Position numbers and translations under genes: made by a program. From Utricularia gibba (lineage: Eukaryota; Streptophyta; Magnoliopsida; Lamiales; Lentibulariaceae), in contig NEEC01000004.1 in NCBI GenBank assembly GCA_002189035.1, positions 744,001 through 808,000 of the forward strand: a DNA stretch of 64,000 nt, given 5' to 3'. The first letter of the stretch is position 1, and each line of letters begins with the position of its first letter. Below, in pieces: positions 10,855 through 23,626 of this stretch. The notes beneath the pieces were generated by a model. The model did no database searches and was not told the origin of the DNA. It saw only the letters and a program-made list of their open reading frames with translations.

Positions 10855-13627
10855 ATGGCTGCTGCTCTTGTGCTGCTCCTTCCCTGTTTTTTTCCAAGCT
10901 TGTTCACTCCTTTGAGCCATGCCTCTCCATCTGTACTCTCGGTATGCTTTTCAGTTTCCTTACTTCTGTGATTTTACTTCTATCTTTATTTGCATTTCTT
11001 GTGTTTGAATTTGTTGGTGATGTTCTCGGGGACTATTGAATCTGGGCTATATGTTCAAGTAATCTATCTGGAATCACTGAAGTCTGTCTGTTTGTGATGT
11101 TCAAGTGGTGGGCATGGAGCAAGAGCACCCAAAAATGGATATTGTTTTTGTCTCCGTGTGTGTGTTTTTCATCGTTGATTTTCTTGCTGATCGGTATTTG
11201 CTATCAGCTCATGTTCGTGTAATATAATATAGCTCCAGCATAATCAGATTTTTCACGTTATTATAGCATCTCCTTGAATATATGAGGACGAAATGAATTT
11301 GAACCACACGGTACATGTTTTTTTGTGGACATCTATTGGTAATTTTATTCACTACCCCGATCGCTGTACCTGCATTCCCATGGCTCTGTTTTGATGCAGG
11401 AGTGGAATGCTCCCAAACCTAGGCACTCCCGACTGCTGAAGACTGCATTACAACGCAAAATAGTGAGCATGATTGAGTGTCTATATGAAAAAAGCCTGTG
11501 TTCTTCCTGCAATGATGCTTAACATTTTGATGTTTTTTATCTAGTCTGATCAACAGATGCCTGAACTTTGGGCGCCCTTGCCACCTCAACCATGGAAACC
11601 TTGCACTCGTTACACTTCCACTTGTATGTTAGTTTCCTGTGTGTTTTTCTACGTTTTGTTAATTGGGTCAGATTTTTCATTCGTAACTATCATTGGCTTT
11701 CTTGGACACCAGCACCGCCTCAAAAATCTCAGAGATATATTCAGGTGTTCCTTGATGGGGGACTAAATCAGCAACGAATGGGTGTAAGTGTGTACTTCAT
11801 TTGGTCTCAGTCGTTGCCACTTATTGTGTTTCTAGTAACTGTTGATTCCTTGCAGATCTGTGATGCAGTTGCTGTTGCCAAACTACTGAATGCAACACTA
11901 ATTTTACCCTATCTTGAAGTGAATCCTGTTTGGCAGGACTCCAGGTAGGTCCCTAGCAAGTTCAGACTCCTCAAAATTATTTCTTTTGGAATGGAAATTT
12001 ATTGGAGTGCTGAGCTGAGTTTATTCCTATGCTCTTTATCCTTTGCAGCACGTTCATGATTCCTATGCTCTTTTATCCTTTGCAGCACGTTCATGGATAT
12101 ATTCGACGTGGATCACTTCATCAATGTATTGAAAGATGATGTATCTATTGTGAAGGAGTTACCTAGTGACTATTTCTGGAGCACTAGGGAGTATTATGCT
12201 TCAGCAATTCGAGCCACAAGAGTGAAAAGTGCACCTGTTCATGCTTCAGCAAAATGGTATCTAGAAAACGTTCTGCCTGTACTTGAAAGGTTGGTGGGGA
12301 GTATGTCTTTTCTTCCTTTCTATTTTGATGTCTCTTTGTATTTTGAGTGCTGAGTGAGCTGATTCCTGTGGTTTTACTGGTTTACTCATTTGTACTCACT
12401 CTGCATTCTTCAGTTATGGGATTGCTGCAATCGCACCATTCTCTCATCGCCTGGCATTTGACAACATGCCTCCGGATATTCAAAGACTGCGGTGCAAAGT
12501 GAATTTTCAAGCACTGGTTTTTGTTCCTCAGATCAGAGCCCTTGGGGAGGTTCTCGTGAGTCGCTTGAGGCATTCTCCACGCAGTGGAAATGGAGCTGAT
12601 GCTGCAAATGAAGCAAAACAAGTCAGTGAGTTAAAAGGAAACAAAGGCACTGGAAAGTTTGTTGTCCTCCATCTTCGTTTTGACAAGGTATGCTCACTTA
12701 CCTGGAATCAAATCACATGTAACGCATATGGCTCAGCTTGAGCCGTATGTAGATTCGACAATTCGCATCACCGCGATTCCGAAACTGGATTTCTCTTCCT
12801 AATATGGCCAAATGTTGCACACAGGATATGGCTGCACACTCAGCTTGTGACTTTGGTGGTGGTAAAGCTGAAAAACTTGCTCTAGCCAAATATCGACAAA
12901 CCATTTGGCAAGGACGGGTGTTGAATTCTCAGTTCACTGATGAGGAGTTGAGAAGTCAAGGAAGATGCCCTTTGACACCGGAAGAGATTGGCTTGTTATT
13001 AGCAGCATTGGGATTTGACAATTCCACTCGTTTGTATCTTGCTTCCCACAAGGTTACTACTGTTTTTTACTTGAAAGTTGTTTTAACTTGCGCATCCTAT
13101 ACCATATCTATGAACAAATTTTGCAGGTATACGGCGGCGAAGCTCGGATCTCGACGCTGCGGAGCTTGTTTCCTCTGATGGAAGACAAGAAGAGCCTGGC
13201 CTCCAGTGATGAAAGAGCTCATATCAATGGAAAGGCCTCTCTGTTAGCTGCGTTGGATTATTACATCAGCATGCAGAGTGACGTCTTCATTTCTGCATCT
13301 CCTGGGAACATGCACAATGCTGTGGTGAGCCAAGCGCAGTAGAACTGAACATGAGAACAAACTGTGGTTTTACTGCTAATATATTCGATTCTATGTGTCA
13401 TACAGGCCGGCCATAGAGCTCATGAAAACAAGAAGACCATCAGGCCTAACATGGCGCTGTTGGGGCAGCTTTTCCTGAACAAGAGCTTGAGTTGGTCAGA
13501 ATTTCAGGAAGCTGTTGTTAGCGGGCACAGAGGCAGATTAGGACAACTGAGAGTTAGGAAGCCACAGCAGTCTATATACACTTATCCAGCTCCAGATTGC
13601 ATGTGCTCTTCACTTGACTCCGTATGA
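10855..13627 (+). CDS. GDP-fucose O-fucosyltransferase family protein
   Basis: A Golgi or ER type II glycosyltransferase-like protein (plant DUF246 family), 504 residues. Exons: 10855-10941, 11400-11462, 11545-11623, 11713-11783, 11856-11944, 12086-12289, 12414-12687, 12825-13052, 13127-13324, 13406-13627. Residues 1-24 are hydrophobic and serve as signal peptide or anchor. The N-terminal sugar-nucleotide motif GGLNQQRMGICDAVAVAK is complete. HLRFDKDMAAHSAC carries the conserved HxRF signature, and the C-terminal NKKTIRPNMALLGQLF is present. Members act in cell-wall or protein glycosylation, but the acceptor of this clade is not evident. The acceptor site of exon 6 sits inside a tandem duplication. 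No frame defects. Confidence 0.9.
12023..12095 (+). repeat. Tandem duplication spanning a splice acceptor
   Basis: A 36-base unit and a 37-base unit follow each other, both holding a pyrimidine tract, TTTGCAG and CACGTTCATG. The second copy supplies the in-frame acceptor at 12086. The copies differ by one T in the CTTT(T)ATCC stretch. Confidence 0.9.
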
Positions 13628-13886
13628 AATGCCACAGCTATAGACAGTAATCAACTAGTACTCCTTTTTTCATGTTGAGCTTTATGGCGCCTCTAGTATA
13701 ATAAGACTGGCTTTTATGACACTGCCTGTGGGGAAAAAAGCTGTATTTAGCCTACTCAATAGTCAGTAAATTTGCTTCAGCTGACTTTTATTCTGCACTA
13801 GAAAAAGAGGTAAAGCAACACCAAGTTGCAATCATCCTGTGCTGTGAAAGTATGAATTTACAGAGCCAATAATGTGAGGACATGTA

Positions 13887-16833
13887 TCATTGGTCTTGCT
13901 GGTGGTCCACCTGATCTGGGGAGGGCCGTTTAGATTCGCTTTTTTCCTTTTCACTGCCAATAGGGCCATTGCTGCTTCGCAGTGCTGCTAATTCCTTTGC
14001 ATCACCCGCTTGATCTGATGATGAGGGTGGCGCTTCTTCATCAATGGGAAGAGTTCTCTTTGAACCATCCAAAGCAACACCAAGAACGATGTTATCTTCC
14101 AAAGATGGAGTTACACTGGTAGAGGTAGTCTGCTGTCCTGGCTGCCTTGTATCTTGTCTCTGCTGCGATGTGACGGTGCCTTCCGGTGACTGAGGTTTAC
14201 TATCGGCCGTGGAGGACTTGGAGGACCGTGTTGCGGAGAGTGATTCTTCATCCTCATCTGCTTGTGATGTTGGTCTTCTCGTCTTATCATCTCCGGTGGA
14301 CTTGTAAGACGGCTCAACAAGCAGCAAAGAACGGCGTGAAACGGCTCCATGAGTAAACACAGAATCCGGGAACTGGGTTTCGAGATCAGGTGTACCAGTG
14401 ATTAACTTCTGGATTGTACGAACCGGAGTTGCTAGTCGGGCTCTGTGGTGAGAAACAACTCTGAGAAGATCCAGCAAAATGCCTTCCTGTAGAATATGGG
14501 AATCATGAGATGAAGATTATGCTGGGAAAAGAGCAGCAGCTCACTCACCTTCACACACAAATATTCTTCAAAGCGAGAGGTCTTCACAAAGCAGGAGATC
14601 ATAATCTGTGTTGTGGGGTGAGCATTCCACGAAAGAAAGCAAGCAACATTAGGATCACTGGTAGTTATGCAAGATGAAACAGGGGAAGGCCACAACTCAC
14701 CACAAGGGCCTGGTTTTCTGGATTAACGTCATCCAAGAACACTCTTCTATGCAACTTCTGTTGCTCCACTTGAGGATTCTTTGCCAAAACTTTCCGCATA
14801 TCGGCGACAATATTCTGCACAGACAAACAGTTTGGATTATTCTTCTACAGAAAAAACGGAAGGGTGAACACACCAAAGTCTCACATTGATTTTGCCAACG
14901 TCCAAGTGACTGATTGCAATGTGGGTTTTGACACGCCAGTGAGTTTTTTGACTGAGATTTCTCAAGACGGTGACGGTGAACTTGTGATTTGGGATGTATA
15001 TGGCTTCACGGTCATCACCTCTTATAATTGTTGGAGACCACCATCCCACACGCTGCAATGGAAACAAGATGAAAGAGGGATTAATATCAGCAAAATGCAG
15101 CTATGCATGCAACACGGGAGAAGGAGGATGAGTTCTGATCTGTCATCATCATCCTTGATACCGGAGACAAACCTCGACAGTTCCCGAAACCTCGTACCCT
15201 TCTATTTTAGTCTGAATCCATTCATTCAAAACGAATGGCCGGGTCGCATGTATAATGAGACTTGAGAGAAAATTTGTCAAGATCTGTTCAAAAAGATAAA
15301 AATGGCGATGAGACTTGAGAATGAGAAGCGAAAGAACCTGAAACCAAAGATTCATGAAATGTTCAAACCTCACGTCCTGCTAATGTAAGCAAAACTGTCC
15401 AAGACCTCCTGCTGTGAGCCATTTTTGGGTGGAGAAACCTAACAACTCCATGAACAAAGATACGGAAGCAACCCATACAGCCGTGTATATGGCTCTACTT
15501 GCAAACAAAAAACCCATCTGCAGTGGAATGATGATGAAGAAAAAAAGATCAAGACTAGCACTGCATGCCGTTTTCTTTTACACAGCACTGAACTCTCCTT
15601 CTCTAGGTATCTACTAAGCATGGTAATGCACAAAGTTTCAAATGAAACATACATTTCTAGAGTCATTCGGATCATTTGTTTCTGTGAAGAATCTTTGCGC
15701 TTGTTGAGTTATTCTGCAAAAAACATCAGCACAGGCTCATCTTCTATCAGTGTGAATACAACAGGGCTGTCTCCATTAACCGATTGCTTTTTTCATATAC
15801 AGCATACCTGGAAAGACAATACGCGAACACCAACATTGTTGACAATGATTTCACAAAATTTATGACCCGTTGTTTAACAATTTGGCTGGCGTCTGATGCA
15901 AGTACTACCGGTTCCAATGCTCTACAAGTAGCCAAATATCCATTTCAGTACATATCATTTTTCACTATTCCCTGTCAACAGGGAGAATCACGAAACCTGC
16001 ATATGAAGAACACTCCAGCCCATATCAGCAAAGGTTGAACATAAGAGGTCGTAATGGAGTACATGTTACTTCTCTTCCAACTGCTATTACTTTTCTGCAT
16101 CAAGCATAAGAGAGTTATAGAGAGTATGTAGAACACAGTCTCTTACATCTACAAGTACATGTATCCACATACCCGGAGAAACAATCTCCTGCTTTGTTGC
16201 ATAAGCGGACAAAGTCCCCATATCGAAAATACTACAATACTTGTGCCTGCAGCCAGTCTGACCACAAGAGAACTTCCGGATAAATTACAGAATGATCTGC
16301 AGAATGAAACAGAAAACCCATTATGCCTTTCCACAGAAGATGCAACAAAGTACGAATAGGTAAACCTTGCTAACGATAAGTAGGCACTCTTCACTGCTTT
16401 TAGGAGTAAAAAAGGGTCAGGATTGACTGAACAGTGGCATCTAAGTTGCTGAATCTGGGATTGGTTTACTTGCACTCGTCTGAGAACCCTCCTCGAAACA
16501 AGCGCAGACCACGAATTCTGTAAAGGAAAATGAAAAATGAACAAAGGAACCCATTTCTCCCGAACACTTGAAATTAGGGCATGATTTGAAATGATAGCGA
16601 ATCAGAAAACACATACCTGCGAAACTGAAGAGAAATCAGTGCCGATCACACGAACTTTGCTTCTTGCCCCCTGGAGGAAAGACCATACACGTTACGATTG
16701 TTCTCGAGAAGATGCAGAAGTAAATTTCCTGCAAAAAATTGCAGACCCGTAACCGTAGCCGTTTGCCACTCCCATGACTGCCGCGAATTCCGAACTCAAG
16801 GGAGAATTGAAACGGGGAACTACATATACTCAT
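13887..16833 (-). CDS. MSL2: Mechanosensitive channel of small conductance-like, plastid (MSL2/3)
   Basis: A plastid inner-envelope MscS-type channel that relieves osmotic stress and shapes plastids; about 629 residues. Exons: 16747-16833, 16617-16670, 16366-16517, 16173-16296, 15997-16094, 15808-15921, 15653-15713, 15369-15517, 15173-15283, 14885-15052, 14701-14814, 14549-14605, 13887-14486. The N-terminus ([10 protein letters not shown], Ser/Arg-rich) suits a transit peptide. Several hydrophobic helices follow ([50 protein letters not shown]). The pore-lining segment is [19 protein letters not shown]. The soluble domain has [20 protein letters not shown] and [14 protein letters not shown]. 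The Ser/Lys-rich tail keeps the family block [17 protein letters not shown]. Exon 15369-15517 is 149 bases where 150 are needed; one A is missing near 15397 in the pore helix. MSL2 versus MSL3 cannot be settled. Confidence 0.92.
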
Positions 16834-17757
16834 ATTGAACGATCGCAAGCCCCTTAATGGAAATCAAGATAAATATTTTCTCCCAGAAACCACATATTGG
16901 TTTAATCAGAACTCACGAATTCAATAGATTTCCAGGTATCAGTTGACGGAATGAGGTTTTAATACAAAGAAGACTATGGGTCTGGTTAAGCTCCCACGTT
17001 GTTGGGAGTATGAAAGCCACCGGCTATTCCTACCGACGTGGCGCCGAGGAAATGTGGCCGATGGTTCCCTCTGCAACCCTTATCTACTACTCCTCTTGCG
17101 TGAAAAAGAAACGAGGACAAAAACACAAAAAAGAAACGTGCCCGAAAGCGAAGCTTGGGTTGACCACCATCAGAATATTATCAAAAATCCCAACCCAGAG
17201 AAAACCCACGAGTTTTTCCTTCAGAAATGTCGAAGTTAAGGTTAGGCGGATAAAAGAGGTTTCTTGCCAGTGCTGCGACAAGTCTAAAAATGGGTTGTCG
17301 AATGAGAAGATAAGTGGTTCAACAGTTACCTTGGTCCGAAGAAGCCTCACGAACCAATGATCCAATGAAGCCGGCCATTCTTGTGTTAACATCATCTTTA
17401 CTCGTTTCCGGAAATATTGACGTAGTATTTCTGAAAATAAGGTAAATGTTTTGAAAATGAATAAATTTGTTTTTCATTTTTTTCAGAATCGAAAATACTG
17501 AAACCCGATTTATTTTCGAAAATGATTTGAAATATAATTTATAATATTTATTTTAATATTACCATTTCCGAAAATTGATATAAAAGTAACGGAAACTTAA
17601 TAAAAAAAATCCAATAACTCAATTTTCGAAAATGTCATGTCAACATTTTCGGAAACTGAGTAAAAATGATATAAAAAAAAGTGATTTCTTGCTTTCTTCC
17701 TCCGTTTCTCGATCCATGCCATGCGTAGGCACGTTGTAATTTCTTCTATTACCATCA
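16834..17757. other. Upstream region of the MSL2-like gene
   Basis: It probably holds the MSL2 promoter. Short ORFs at 16976-17395 on both strands resemble nothing known. From 17400 it is AT-rich with repeated TTTTCGAAAAT and CCGAAAA words but no clean repeat borders. Confidence 0.35.
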
Positions 17758-19835
17758 AAGAATTTGTTAAGAGCTCCTACGAAAGTGGGTTTGCGAATTA
17801 TTGGGAGATAGAGAACCAGATCATGGAGAAACAGGACAAGGTGTGCAAGCTTTAAGATGAGTATGAGGTTGAGCCACTGATCCAGGACAATGAAGCTCGG
17901 GCTCCGTCGCCACTGTAGATGTACTCATCTATTTTGTTTCCAAAATAGATGAGGTTGAGAAAAGATTAATGAAATAGATGTAGTTTTTGTTTTGATTTAA
18001 TAAATAAATTATGTTATTAAAATATTAAATTACAAATGATAAAATCAATTTTTTGAAATAAATGTAATAAGATTATAAATCATTAAAGAACAAATAAATG
18101 ATTTTTACATTTATTTTAAATTTAAACAGATGTTTTATAAATAATAATTTGATTATTTTCATATTTTATAAATTAGATATATGATTTTATAAAATTATTT
18201 ATGAAAAATTCTATAGCAATGTTAATTTAGAGGACGCTCAAATACAGCAAGAGAAGCTAACATTTTGCAGCTTCCTCTTCACATCCAAATCAACATCTCA
18301 ATTGGGTCAGTGTTGGCTACGTCTAATCACAAAAAAATCAGAAGATCTGAATAAATGCTTTGAATTAAACAGTTTTATTAAATATATATATTGAATAGTT
18401 TAAATTATGTTAAAATATTATGGAAATAATATATAGTTAATTAATTACATTTACTAATATTTACATAACTAAACATATTAATTTTATTTCAAAACTCATT
18501 TATTTTACAAATCAAAACTAAAACATCATCTAATTTACAAACACTTTTTAAACATCATCTATTTTGAAAACTATAAACAAAAATTACATCTAAACACGTC
18601 ATTTACACGCTCGGCTCGGGCACTGAGGGTGCATTGAAGTCTTGTCAGGAAACTTTAGCTGCTTTGCAGGAGAATGCTACAAGAGAAGCAAGTGAGGAGT
18701 ACAAGAAACTAGATCGTGCTCCGGAGCTTCTTACAACTCATAAAAGACAGGTATATGAAAGAGCAATTATAATTTTGAAGATAGGAGCAGGATGATACAC
18801 GAATTCAAAGAAGATGGGATACCTGAGAAGCATAGTGTTGCAAAAGACACGGAGTTTCGATCTTCTCGAGAAGTTGATGAGTAAGGTGATCAACTTAGAA
18901 AGTGCAGTTTCATCACGGACACTCTTATAGACACACCTATCCTTAGGAACTGCAAGGACGTTAAGAAAAAGTTGAGCGATGGTCAAAATGAAAGGGCTGA
19001 AAGAAGCTATGTTGAAGAAGGATAAACAAATTTGTTATCTTCAACAAGAACTGAACCATGTTCAGGCAACTGAGAATAAGGGTGGCCCATCACTTGATTT
19101 GTCGACGAAAGCATGGAATCTAAATTCACGGATGATCACAAAGAAGATTACATTAAGTTGATTTATATGGACGGATCAACAAGGAAATCACCTATAAAAG
19201 AAAAGCAGCGCCTAGATACTGATGTGATACTAGATGAGAACCTGGATTTCTGGCTGAGATTCAGCAATCATATCATGAGGTACAAAAATTCAAGAGTGAA
19301 GTTAGTGACTTGGAGTATGAAATATCCAAGCTCAGCCAGAAAAGGAAACAAGAAGGAAGTGATACAAACAGAGCTAAATACATGGTTGGAGCGCACTGCT
19401 TCTCTCAAAGATGAACTGAAATGCAGATTTTCTTCGATTTGCAGCACCGAAGAGGCAATCACAAGGATATTGAGCGAAGGTGTTGAAGAGGCTCTAAGTC
19501 ATAAAGCTGCAAAGTTCCAAGGTGAAATTTTGAACATGAAACAAGAGAATAATAAAGTAAGTAAAGAACTATAGTTATGCTTTGAACAAGTGGGAGAAAT
19601 TCAAGTGAATGAGGAGTTCGCTATATTTACTAACCAACCTTAGCTGAAAAATTCTATGATCAGGGCTAAAGTTCCTCTAAGGTCTTTCATATTTGGGACC
19701 AAACTGAAGAAGCAGAAGCATTCACTTTTTTCTTATATTCATCAGAATAAAAAAGTTCCGGTAATGAGAGCTGGTATTACTCATTCTAACGGTAGTGTAG
19801 ACCATGCTTCTAAGTCAGTTGGATAACAGATGATA
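17758..19835 (+). pseudogene. NET2-type (KIP1-like) actin-binding coiled-coil pseudogene
   Basis: A decayed copy of a NETWORKED 2-type gene. These plant proteins bind actin through an N-terminal NAB domain followed by long coiled coils and act in pollen. Recognisable blocks appear in order but in changing frames: SSYESGFANYWEIENQIMEK (about 17770), LKSCQETLAALQ (18630), SKVINLESAVSSRTLL (18880), KKDKQICYLQQEL (19010), DENLDFWLRFSN (19235), IQTELNTWLERTASLKDEL (19365), CRFSSICSTEEAI (19420), KAAKFQGEILNMKQENNKV (19505) and VPLRSFIFGTKLKKQK (19670). Stops and frameshifts interrupt them, for example after EKQDKVCKL and after SRTLL. The NAB exon is missing upstream. An inverted-repeat element splits the gene after the NEARA block. 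Clearly non-coding now. Confidence 0.85.
17916..18610. mobile_element. MITE-like element with terminal inverted repeats
   Basis: An AT-rich, non-coding insertion of about 0.7 kb inside the NET2-type pseudogene. Its left end (TAGATGTA, then CCAAAATAGATGA, TAGATGTAGTTTTTGTTTTG) matches the reverse complement of its right end (TAGATGTAATTTTTGTTT, TCAAAATAGATGATG, TTTTAGTTTTGATTT), giving long imperfect inverted repeats. The flanks GCTCGGGCTCCGTCGCCACTG (left, written in two parts as GCTCGGGCTCCGTC and GCCACTG) and GCTCGGCTCGGGCACTG (right) look like a diverged target duplication. No transposase is present, so it is non-autonomous. The superfamily is undetermined. Borders are good to about 20 bases. 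Confidence 0.7.
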
Positions 19836-20530
19836 AACATGGAAGTGTAGCTCATAAGGTTCGTGCAGTTCCGTACAGGATTCAGCAGAGAGTTTACAGT
19901 TTTTATCTTGCTTCTTCAATCAGCCATTCAAAATTTGATTGACTAACAAACATGAGAATCCATCCTCTGATTGAGGAAACAAACAAATAAACCATCATTT
20001 TCAGGGCATTACCAAACTACATCTCCAGGTATTCTAATAAAGAGTAACTTTTATCACACTTGTCTATTATGCGTGTTCTATTGGTCAATAAAAAAGAAAG
20101 TGACATTTGATCAGATAACTCATAACAAGGAAGTAAAGATTAGTCCATATCTTCAGCAAATCTTCTTGTCGTACGGCTAAAGTTAAATTGGGAAGTTTGA
20201 AGCAATGCGCACCAGGTGCAGTGGAGTCGCACTGTCAGTGGAGAGTGACAAGGGTGATTGAGTAATTTCACCAATAACCGATAATGACGGCGGAGGGGCA
20301 GCCCAAAAACGAAAGGTACTTTCTTCGGATCCCTGGTCCTCATCTTCACCGCTACATTGACTACCAAATGCTGTTCGCTGCTGTTTGTCAACAAGTGTAG
20401 AAAAATTTGCTATCGTCTTTTGCTGTATGGGTTACAGTGAATGTGAGAGGTTTAAAAAGGAATCAAGTTCGGTGGGTTTTTTAGTTTGATATTTGACGGA
20501 AGAGCATTGGAAAGCATTTTTTAGCTTGAA
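19836..20530. other. Upstream region of the NAT12-like gene
   Basis: No coding signal. It spans the end of the pseudogene and the promoter and leader of the transporter. Confidence 0.35.
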
Positions 20531-23500
20531 ATGGATGGTGGGTCGAGCTGGGAAAGGGGTAAAAGGGATGATAGGAGGAAGGGTGAGGAACAAGGATTCG
20601 GCTTGGAACACAAGATAGAGCCTTTTGTGCCGAGGAAAGGGCATGATCCAACTGAGCTGAGATCTTGGGCTAAGAGAACGGGTTTTGTATCAACGTTCTC
20701 TGGGGAGAGCGAAAGAAGTTTGAGTGTGAGGAGGGAATTTGATTTAGGTCGGAATGTTTTACAAAATGACTCTGGTGATGGGATTGACTTGGAGAAAGTG
20801 GGTATTGGAAAGACCGACTCCGCGTCACCAAAAATTGAGATCGATCCCGTTTTAGGAAGGACTCAGAAGAGGAGGCCCGAGATTGTGCCTGTTCGTGGCA
20901 ATGGGAGACCTGATGATGGTGCTTTAGGGTATAGAGATGGGCGTGTGGGAGATGAAAGAGAGACAAGGATTAAAATAGCTCCACAGCCTGCAGCTGGTTC
21001 CGCTAATGTAGCTGCTGCTAAAGATGGGCCTGATGGAAATGATACAAGGGTTGCTCCTGGCGTTGGAGCAAGTTCAAATTCCCCTGTTTTGGAGCAGAAG
21101 ACAGGTGAGGAAGATTCAGGAAATGGAGCAGCAGTTGATAGGTTTGCTGATGGAGAGGATGCCGGGGGTAATGGTGGATGGTATCCATCTCCACGGATGG
21201 CAATAGGCCTCAAGGATAATCCGGGCTACGGTTAGTTTTAGCTGTCATTGGTTTACCATCCCCGTTCATATTCTTATCTTTCATCAACATCAACTGGAAA
21301 TATGCTGTTTTGAACTACAGTTTCGTCAGTATTTTATGGATTCCAGCACTATCTGTCTTTGGCTGGTTCCTTGATTTTCATTCCTCTGATCATTGTACCT
21401 GCAATGGGAGGGACCGACGTAAGCTTAAGCTTTCAACTATTTTATTAGCATATAATCAACAGACATTCATTCTTGTTCCCAATGCTATCAGAAGGATACT
21501 TCCTCTGTGATTTCTACTATGCTCCTGCTGTCTGGAATTACAACAATACTTCATTCATACTTTGGTACGCGTCTGCCACTGGTCCAAGGAAGTTCATTTG
21601 TTTATTTGGCTCCTGCTTTAGTGATTATTAACTCAAGGGAATTCCGCGAACTCTCTGAAAATGTAAGCATCTCAAATCATGTGAAAATTAGGTTGGAGGT
21701 CTTTGTCTTCGGTTTCTGAAGTATTCAATATCCCTTTTTGTCTTCAGCGGTTCGGCCTCACAATGAGGGAGTTACAGGGAGCTATAATTATAGGCTCCCT
21801 TTTCCAATGCATAATAGGTTTCAGTGGCTTGATGTCCCTACTTTTAAGGTTATCCATACCAGAGAACATTGCTCCCTTGTGACATTTTCCTTTCCTTCTG
21901 AAAACTCTCAACTTTTTCTCTCTAACTCTGCAGGCTAATAAACCCTGTTGTAGTTGCACCCACTGTTGCGGCAGTGGGATTAGCATTTTTCAGCTATGGC
22001 TTCCCTCAGGCTGGCGCCTGTGTGGAGATTAGCGTTCCTGAGATCTTGTTGATTTTACTGTTTACATTGGTAACATGTTGATATCATTTCACACATTCCT
22101 TTCCATCCATTATTTTTTTTTAACTCTATCTGAACAACTCTTGCTTGCTTTGCAGTATCTAAGAGGGGTTTCTGTCTTCGGCAACAGAGTTTTTCGAATC
22201 TATGCAGTAAGTGGCGGTAATATCTAGCAATGTATCAAAACAAGTTCTGAGGTTTGAACTCGTTGCAGGTTCCTCTTAGTGTGGTGATCATATGGGCATA
22301 TGCGTTTTTTCTAACTGCTGGAGGAGCCTACAACTTCAAAGGCTGCAGCCCAGACATCCCCAGTTCTAATGTCCTCAATGATTCCTGTAAAAGGCATGCA
22401 TATACCATGAAGCATTGCAGGACAGACGTCTCTGATGCAATGAGGACAGCACAGTGGATCAGGATTCCTTACCCTCTGCAATGGGGTATTCCAATTTTCC
22501 GGCTGCGAACCTCCCTCTTGATGATATTCGTCTCCCTTGTTGCGTCTATCGAGTCGGTTCGCACTTCGCTCTCTATCCCCAAGTACTTGGAATTTTAACA
22601 GCAAAACCAGTTCTTTCTCTTGAATTTGTGTGCGGAAGTTTGCTGCAGGTAGGGACATACCATACAGCTTCCATAAGAGTGAATGCCAAGACCCCAACCC
22701 CTGGCACAGTTAGCAGAGGAATAGCCATTGAAGGCTTCTGCAGCTTATTAGCTGGACTCTGGGGTTCAGGAACTGGTTCATCTACTTTGATCGAGAACGT
22801 GCATACTATAAGCTCAACTAAGGTTGCAAGCAGAAAAGTTGTAGTGGTTGGATCAGCTTTCATGATCGTCTTCTCCTTGACAGGTACAGCATACAAGTTG
22901 CAGGCCATCTTCACATTGGAAGAGTAGCTAGTTTCTAAGAAAGGAATGCTCCTTTGTGCACAGGTAAAATAGGTGCTATTCTTGCTTCCATACCACAAGC
23001 ACTTGCAGCGGCTGTCCTCTGCTTCATGTGGGCTCTGGTAGTCGCCTTAGGCCTGTCAACTCTGCAATACACGAAAACGGCGAGCTTTCGAAACATAACC
23101 ATCGTGGGTGTCTCGTTGTTCCTCGGACTATCCATCCCGGCGTTCGTCCAGCAGTATCCTCCCGTCTCATCCCTCGTCCTCCCCAGCTACCTCATCCCTT
23201 ATTCCGCAGCTTCCGATGGGCCGGTTCGCACGGGAAGCAAGGAAGTAAGACACTGCTGTCCGTTTCTCTTGTAGATACAAGCCAGTCTAATGCTGTTGGT
23301 TTTTCAGGTGGATTTCATGATCAACGGGGTGCTTTCACTGAACGCTGTGATGACTTTGTTGATCGCATTTGCGCTGGATAACACAGTACCCGGAAGCAAA
23401 GAGGAGCGTGGAGTCTACGTATGGTCGAGCGGCGAAGAAGATGACGACGACCCATCTTCACTCTCTGATTACCGTCTTCCGGGAAGAATCGCTTCCTGCT

Positions 23501-23532
23501 TTCGTTGGGCCAAGTGCCTCGACATTCGATGA
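20531..23532 (+). CDS. NAT12: Nucleobase-ascorbate transporter, NAT11/12 type
   Basis: A membrane permease of the NAT (xanthine/uracil permease) family, 761 residues. Exons: 20531-21230, 21321-21418, 21492-21662, 21748-21848, 21934-22069, 22156-22206, 22269-22556, 22649-22883, 22964-23244, 23308-23532. The first exon encodes about 230 hydrophilic residues, the long N-terminal extension that marks the NAT11/NAT12 clade, ending WYPSPRMAIGLKDNPGY. The QH motif is in YGFQHYLSLAGSL (TM1). VQGSSFVYLAPALVI and PTVAAVGLAFFSYGFPQAG are further helices. The NAT signature appears as ENVHTISSTK, with His where many members have Gly, which is usual in plants. The C-terminus has DNTVPGSKEERGVYVWS. The substrate is unknown for this clade. 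It converges on the TPR gene, 94 bases away. Confidence 0.93.
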
Positions 23533-23626
23533 AACAATGACAGGAGAATTTGTCAAACACCTCTTAATTCATGTGAACTTCTTGGAACAAGATAACAGAT
23601 TATCCGTAGGATCAAACATCAGACGG

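Noticed and set aside
12049-12085. First copy of the duplicated acceptor as the normal exon start
   Set aside because: It shifts the frame by one. The second copy gives STFMDIFDVDHF exactly as in the family.
16976-17395. ORFs upstream of MSL2 on both strands
   Set aside because: No recognisable domain. Composition and position fit promoter sequence of the minus-strand gene.
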